Shown here in pieces: positions 6,151 to 8,186 of a DNA stretch of 8,186 nt. Made by a program: the position numbers and the translations under genes. Source of the DNA: Chloroflexota bacterium (GTDB lineage Bacteria > Chloroflexota > Anaerolineae > Aggregatilineales > Phototrophicaceae); contig QGUR01000207.1 of assembly GCA_003242205.1 (NCBI GenBank), forward strand, positions 1 to 8,186. Direction: 5' to 3'. The notes below the pieces were generated by a model. That model saw only the letters and a list, made by a program, of their open reading frames with translations, did not search any database and was not told the DNA's origin. Each line of letters begins with the position of its first letter. Within the stretch, counting starts at the first letter, position 1.

Positions 6151-6181
6151 TTGGCAGGACGGATTTTGAGGATGGTATGAT
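6151..6181 (+). promoter_or_regulatory. Promoter of metG
   Basis: TTGGCA (6151-6156, 5 of 6 matches) is followed after 19 nt by TATGAT (6176-6181, 5 of 6). A TG at 6173-6174 makes it an extended -10 element, which can offset the long spacer. The predicted start is near 6188, giving a leader of about 80 nt before the metG ATG. Confidence 0.6.
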
Positions 6182-6269
6182 CGAGGTCAATTGATGATGA
6201 CTGCCGTGATTCAATCATTTTCCAGGTCGTGAATCGCGAAATGCGCGCCGTTTTCCATTAGGAGCAACC

Positions 6270-8069
6270 ATGCCCAGACACATCCACGTTTCCGTCGCCT
6301 GGCCCTACGCCAATGGCGATCTGCATGTCGGTCACCTCGCCGGCGCGTATCTGCCGGCGGACATCTTTGCGCGCTATCACCGTTTGAAGGGCGACCGGGT
6401 GTTGATGGTTTCCGGCTCGGATAGCCACGGTACGCCGATCACAATTGAGGCTGACCGGCGCGGCGTCAGCGCAAGGTCGATCTTTGAACACTATCACGAG
6501 CGCTTTCTGCTGACGCAGCAGAAGATCGGCATCAGCTACGACCTGTTTACGCATACAGACACCGAAAATCACCACCGTATCGCTCAGGACTTCTTCCTGC
6601 TGCTGCTGGAGCGCGGCTATCTCTACAAGGAGACGCAGCAACTGCTCTACAGCGAGCGCGAGCGCCGCTTCCTGCCCGACCGCTATGTGGAGGGCGAGTG
6701 TTACATCTGCCACTATCCCGAAGCGCGCGGCGACCAGTGTGACAACTGTGGCAACCTGCTGGAAGCGATCAAGCTGATCAATCCGCACAGCAAAAATTAC
6801 CCGGACGATCTGCTGGTCGTGCGCGAGGCCGAGCATTACTTCATCGACCTGTCGAAGTTCACGCCCGACCTGTTGGCCTATATCGACAGCCACGCGCATC
6901 ACTGGCGTCCGAACGTCACCGCCTTCAGCCGCAATTTCATCAACGAAGGGCTGCGCGGGCGTCCGATCACGCGCGACATCGACTGGGGCATTCCCGTGCC
7001 GCTCGAAGGCTGGGACGATAAGCGTCTCTACGTCTGGTTCGAGGCGGTGATGGGTTATTTCACCGCCAGTGTCGAGTGGGCCAAGAACACCGGCCAGCCC
7101 GATGCCTGGAAAGACTGGTGGTATAACCCGGAGGCGCGGATTTACAACTTCATCGGTAAGGACAACATTCCGTTCCACACGGTCATCTGGCCTGCGGAGC
7201 TGATGGGCGTGAGCGGCATTTACAACGAGGGGAGCGACACGCCGATTAACCTGCCGTACGACGTGCCTGCCAACGAGTTCATGAACATCGAAGGCAAGCA
7301 GTTCTCGAAAAGCCGCAACTGGGCGATCTGGCTGCCGGACATTCTGGAGCGCTATCAGGCCGATGCCATCCGTTACTATGTGGCGATGACCTTCCCCGAA
7401 CGCGCCGACTCCGATTTTTCGTGGGAGGGCTTCCTCAGCCGCGTCAACGGCGAGCTGGTGGCGGCGTGGGGCAATCTCGTCAACCGGATGCTCAGTTTCG
7501 CTTACAAGCGTTTCGACGGTCGTGTGCCGGAACCCGGCGCGCTGACGGATGCCGACGTCGAAATCATCAACCGGGTCGAGCTTGGTTTCGACGAAGTCGG
7601 CAAGCTGATCGAGCAGGTGAAGCTGCGCGAAGCCCTGCAGGCGGCGATGGCGCTGGTGCGCGAGGCGAACGGCTATCTTGACCGCCGCGCGCCGTGGAAG
7701 ACGATCAAGGAAGATCCCGAAGACGCCGCCCGGTCGGTTTACACGATCCTGAGGGTTATCGACAACCTCAAGATCCTGCTCGCGCCGTTCCTGCCGCACA
7801 GCGCACAGGAGTTGCACTCCTATCTGGGTTACGATGGCCAGCTTTTCGGCGATCTCACCATTGCCGAATATCACGAGAGCGAGCGCTCGCATAAGGCGCT
7901 GGTCTATGACGGCAGCAAAGCGATTGGCCGCTGGGAGCCAAGCAACCTGCCGCAAGGTCAGGCGCTGCGCGAGCCGAAGGCGCTCTTCATCAAACTTGAA
8001 CCGGAGATTGTCGAACGAGAGCGGGCTTACCTCGGCGCGCCGCGTGATGAACAGCCGATACGGGTCTAA
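6270..8069 (+). CDS. metG: Methionyl-tRNA synthetase (class Ia, MetRS type 1 with one zinc knuckle pair)
   Basis: Cytoplasmic enzyme that joins methionine to tRNA-Met and initiator tRNA using ATP. Its 599 residues contain the class I HIGH motif as H19-V-G-H22 within PYANGDLHVGHLAGAY, the KMSKS loop as K343-Q-F-S-K347-S348, a connective-domain zinc site C144-x2-C147 with C157-x2-C160, and an anticodon-domain tryptophan W476 in RRAPW that matches the E. coli anticodon-reading W461. The protein ends after the helical anticodon domain. It lacks the C-terminal EMAP-II/Trbp111-like tRNA-binding domain of the longer, roughly 677-residue E. coli enzyme, and so may act as a monomer. The start is firm: AGGAG at 6260-6264, 5 nt before the ATG, with the family-typical N-terminus directly after it. 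The gene is flanked by its own promoter and a terminator, so it is probably monocistronic. Reading QFSKS for KMSKS is a mild variation; the catalytically important second lysine is kept. Confidence 0.98.
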   Translation: MPRHIHVSVAWPYANGDLHVGHLAGAYLPADIFARYHRLKGDRVLMVSGSDSHGTPITIEADRRGVSARSIFEHYHERFLLTQQKIGISYDLFTHTDTENHHRIAQDFFLLLLERGYLYKETQQLLYSERERRFLPDRYVEGECYICHYPEARGDQCDNCGNLLEAIKLINPHSKNYPDDLLVVREAEHYFIDLSKFTPDLLAYIDSHAHHWRPNVTAFSRNFINEGLRGRPITRDIDWGIPVPLEGWDDKRLYVWFEAVMGYFTASVEWAKNTGQPDAWKDWWYNPEARIYNFIGKDNIPFHTVIWPAELMGVSGIYNEGSDTPINLPYDVPANEFMNIEGKQFSKSRNWAIWLPDILERYQADAIRYYVAMTFPERADSDFSWEGFLSRVNGELVAAWGNLVNRMLSFAYKRFDGRVPEPGALTDADVEIINRVELGFDEVGKLIEQVKLREALQAAMALVREANGYLDRRAPWKTIKEDPEDAARSVYTILRVIDNLKILLAPFLPHSAQELHSYLGYDGQLFGDLTIAEYHESERSHKALVYDGSKAIGRWEPSNLPQGQALREPKALFIKLEPEIVERERAYLGAPRDEQPIRV

Positions 8070-8098
8070 CGTAAGCGCGCGCCGCTTTTCATGAGCTG

Positions 8099-8139
8099 CC
8101 GAAGCCGAATGCCACCCGCGTTCGGCTTCGGTTGTATTT
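8099..8139 (+). terminator. Intrinsic terminator of metG
   Basis: A perfect 11-bp stem (CCGAAGCCGAA at 8099-8109 with TTCGGCTTCGG at 8121-8131) encloses an 11-nt loop and is followed by TTGTATTT. It begins 29 nt after the metG stop codon. The minus-strand side has no T-run, so it serves metG. Confidence 0.85.
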
Positions 8140-8158
8140 GTGCCGGTGGTTCCCCTGT

Positions 8159-8182
8159 AGCCGGCGCGATCTGGAACCGGCT
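8159..8182. repeat. Inverted repeat near the right edge
   Basis: AGCCGG (8159-8164) and CCGGCT (8177-8182) form a perfect 6-bp inverted repeat with a 12-nt loop. It could be a hairpin belonging to the next gene outside the window, an operator, or chance. No gene is visible between 8070 and 8186. Confidence 0.3.
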
Positions 8183-8186
8183 AGTT

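Larger units (their letters stand above)
5824..6269. other. 446-bp intergenic region between the channel gene and metG
   Basis: No protein gene of recognisable family lies here. From left to right it holds: a weak minus-strand -10 box for the channel (5861-5866); an 11-bp palindrome CACGC-T-GCGTG at 5918-5928, possibly an operator; a strong plus-strand promoter (5945-5974); a rod-forming segment (about 5994-6097); an intrinsic terminator (6101-6131); a second plus-strand promoter (6151-6181); and an untranslated leader of about 80 nt to metG. Longer open frames crossing this region, on either strand, run through the terminator and promoter and look accidental. Confidence 0.8.

Noticed and set aside
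5901..6218. 105-codon minus-strand frame in the intergenic region
   Set aside because: It runs through the terminator hairpin and a plus-strand promoter, shows no Shine-Dalgarno or family features, and is probably accidental.
6258..7955. 565-codon open frame antisense to metG
   Set aside because: It lies wholly opposite a clear MetRS gene, has no recognisable domain, and its composition is what codon bias in a GC-rich gene produces on the other strand.
1..8186. Defence system, mobile element, CRISPR array or horizontally acquired island
   Set aside because: No transposase, integrase, toxin, nuclease or repeat array is visible, and codon style is even across the genes.

Overview
The window is ordinary bacterial chromosome, about 60% GC, with six protein genes. 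Four are complete and recognisable by family, one is a small complete repeat protein, and one is cut by the left edge. There is no sign of a mobile element, phage, CRISPR array, tRNA or rRNA. The set (YbbA/MacB-type ATPase, small HEAT protein, ten-helix-type FtsX permease, AKR9-like aldo/keto reductase, tandem-RCK potassium channel, short MetRS without a C-terminal tRNA-binding domain) would suit a Chloroflexota (Anaerolineae-like) genome. This is an impression from protein style and I could not test it.

Layout. Positions 1-2842, minus strand: a leftward cluster, read in the order ABC ATPase (2842-2120), HEAT-repeat protein (2108-1653), intrinsic terminator (1627-1595), FtsX/MacB permease (1565 to beyond position 1). 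The ATPase and permease should form one inner-membrane ABC complex of the YbbA-YbbP/MacB/LolCDE class. The HEAT protein sits between them and is the unexplained partner. The ATPase start lies 8 nt after a perfect TATAAT, so its mRNA is probably leaderless.

Positions 2843-3078: a divergent promoter region. Positions 3079-4104, plus strand: an aldo/keto reductase with a complete catalytic tetrad. Only 9 bp further on, and convergent with it, lies a two-helix potassium channel carrying two RCK (TrkA-N/TrkA-C) modules (5823-4114, minus strand).

Positions 5824-6269: a 446-bp intergenic region, the most interesting non-coding part of the window. It holds a near-consensus promoter (TTGACT-18-TATACT), about 120 nt of sequence able to fold into a long rod, and a strong intrinsic terminator. 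Together these look like a self-contained small-RNA gene, or alternatively a leaderless 30-codon ORF. A separate extended -10 promoter follows for the next gene. Positions 6270-8069, plus strand: methionyl-tRNA synthetase (metG), followed by an 11-bp perfect terminator hairpin at 8099-8139.

I found no clearly new multi-gene system. The best leads are the small-RNA-like unit upstream of metG, the terminator separating the permease from its ATPase, the HEAT protein within the exporter cluster, and the channel whose first RCK has lost its dinucleotide-binding glycines.
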